A stretch of 39,667 nucleotides of DNA, taken from NCBI GenBank assembly GCA_031082425.1, contig JAVHLB010000015.1, forward strand, positions 1-39,667. The letters are read 5' to 3'. A program made the position numbers and the translations under genes. Source of the stretch: Candidatus Edwardsbacteria bacterium. Its GTDB lineage: Bacteria > Edwardsbacteria > AC1 > EtOH8. Positions 39,249 to 39,667 of the stretch are shown here, in pieces. Numbering within the stretch: position 1 is the stretch's first letter; each line of letters opens with the position of its first letter. The notes under the pieces were generated by a model, which was not told the origin of the DNA, did no database searches, and saw nothing but the letters and a program-made list of their open reading frames with translations.

Positions 39249-39253
39249 CAGAA
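39249..39253. repeat. Right target-site duplication (CAGAA)
   Basis: Second copy of the five-base host target; the preceding base (A, 39248) is the last base of the phage. The next base, C, continues the clpB codon. Confidence 0.93.
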
Positions 39254-39667
39254 CGAGAAGGCCGCCATCAAAAAGATCGGCGACATCAAACAGCGCATCG
39301 AGGATGCCAAACTGCAGGAACAACAGGCCGAAAAGCAGGGTGACCTCAACAAGGTGGCCGAACTGCGCTACGGCACCATCACCTCATTGCAGAAGGACCT
39401 GGAGCAGGAGAATAAGCAGCTGGCCGAGGTGCAGAAGGACATCAAGATGCTGAAGGAGGAGGTGGACGATGAGGACATCGCCGAGGTGGTGGCCAAATGG
39501 ACCGGGATCCCGGTGGCCCGGATGCTGGAGGGCGAGACCGCCAAATTGGTGAAGATGGAGGAGAGGCTCAAGCTGCGGGTGGTGGGGCAGGACGATGCAC
39601 TGGTGGCGGTATCCAACGCGGTCCGCCGGGCCCGGGCCGGGCTTTCCGATCCCAATAGACCCATCGG
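39254..39667 (+). pseudogene. clpB: ClpB, continuation after the prophage (partial at window edge)
   Basis: The rest of the middle domain and the beginning of NBD2: EKAAIKKIGDIKQRIEDAK, LNKVAELRYGTITSLQKDLE, then WTGIPVARM and VVGQDDALVAVSNAVRRARA. The frame is exactly that of the left fragment once one CAGAA is removed. It has no start codon of its own at the junction. The window ends just before the second Walker A. Confidence 0.95.

Noticed and set aside
39214..39453. Frame crossing the right prophage end
   Set aside because: It is out of frame with clpB, which clearly continues in another frame here.
1..39667. tRNA or rRNA genes
   Set aside because: No cloverleaf or conserved rRNA sequence was noticed on reading; a dedicated tRNA/rRNA scan was not possible.

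Overview
The window is a bacterial chromosome segment interrupted by a complete, transposable (Mu-like) prophage. The host is a GC-rich, Gram-negative-type bacterium: the phage carries an outer-membrane-type (spanin-like) lysis pair and lipoproteins, and the host flank carries a YibQ-like deacetylase relative. The species cannot be read from the sequence; an uncultured lineage is plausible but this is inference.

Host left flank (1-5245): a secreted metallo-beta-lactamase-fold hydrolase, a small zinc-ribbon protein, a membrane-anchored YibQ-like divergent polysaccharide deacetylase relative, a short secreted protein built from two duplicated motifs, and then clpB with its own promoter. ClpB is cut at codon 464, in the middle domain. 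Its reading frame resumes at 39252-39254 and runs off the right edge of the window.

The prophage occupies 5246-39248 (34,003 bp) and is bounded by a 5-bp target duplication, CAGAA (5241-5245 and 39249-39253). Its two ends align without gaps as an imperfect inverted repeat and carry repeated TTTGAGATTTT-type sites, which are the expected transposase-binding sites. From left to right:
- an end region dense in repeats (5246-5648);
- a leftward immunity pair (small membrane zinc-ribbon protein; LexA/CI-type S24 repressor);
- a rightward early region driven by a near-ideal promoter with an operator in its spacer: small genes, Ner-like regulator, MuA transposase, MuB ATPase, a run of small accessory genes (DUF4031, MazG-like, zinc ribbons, gp16-like), Gam, a Mor-like activator;
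- a leftward late block (21987 to 15161): two small proteins, small and large terminase, portal, a 97-aa NrdD-C-terminus-like protein, gpF-like head protein, a 50-aa zinc-ribbon protein, gpG-like protein and a Dam-type methyltransferase;
- a rightward late block (22126 to 39052): amidase, holin, overlapping spanin-like pair, protease/scaffold, major capsid, DUF2190, gp36- and gp37-like proteins, tail tube, frameshifted tail-assembly chaperone, short tape measure, tail tip/hub and fibres.
No tail sheath was found, so the virion is probably a siphovirus (B3/D3112-like organisation) rather than a Mu-type myovirus.

Most notable points: (i) the methyltransferase start lies behind a run of ten G that puts it out of frame by one base, so a one-base contraction would restore a 282-aa Dam-like enzyme (phase variation or a base-calling error); (ii) a stand-alone glycyl-radical-like domain in the head operon; (iii) the packaging/head block is inverted relative to Mu and shares a divergent control region with a perfect 9-bp dyad; (iv) paired identical operators, one in the early promoter and one inside the repressor gene; (v) a canonical CCCTTTC slippery site joining two tail chaperone frames; (vi) a minus-strand lipoprotein gene between tail genes with its own near-consensus promoter.
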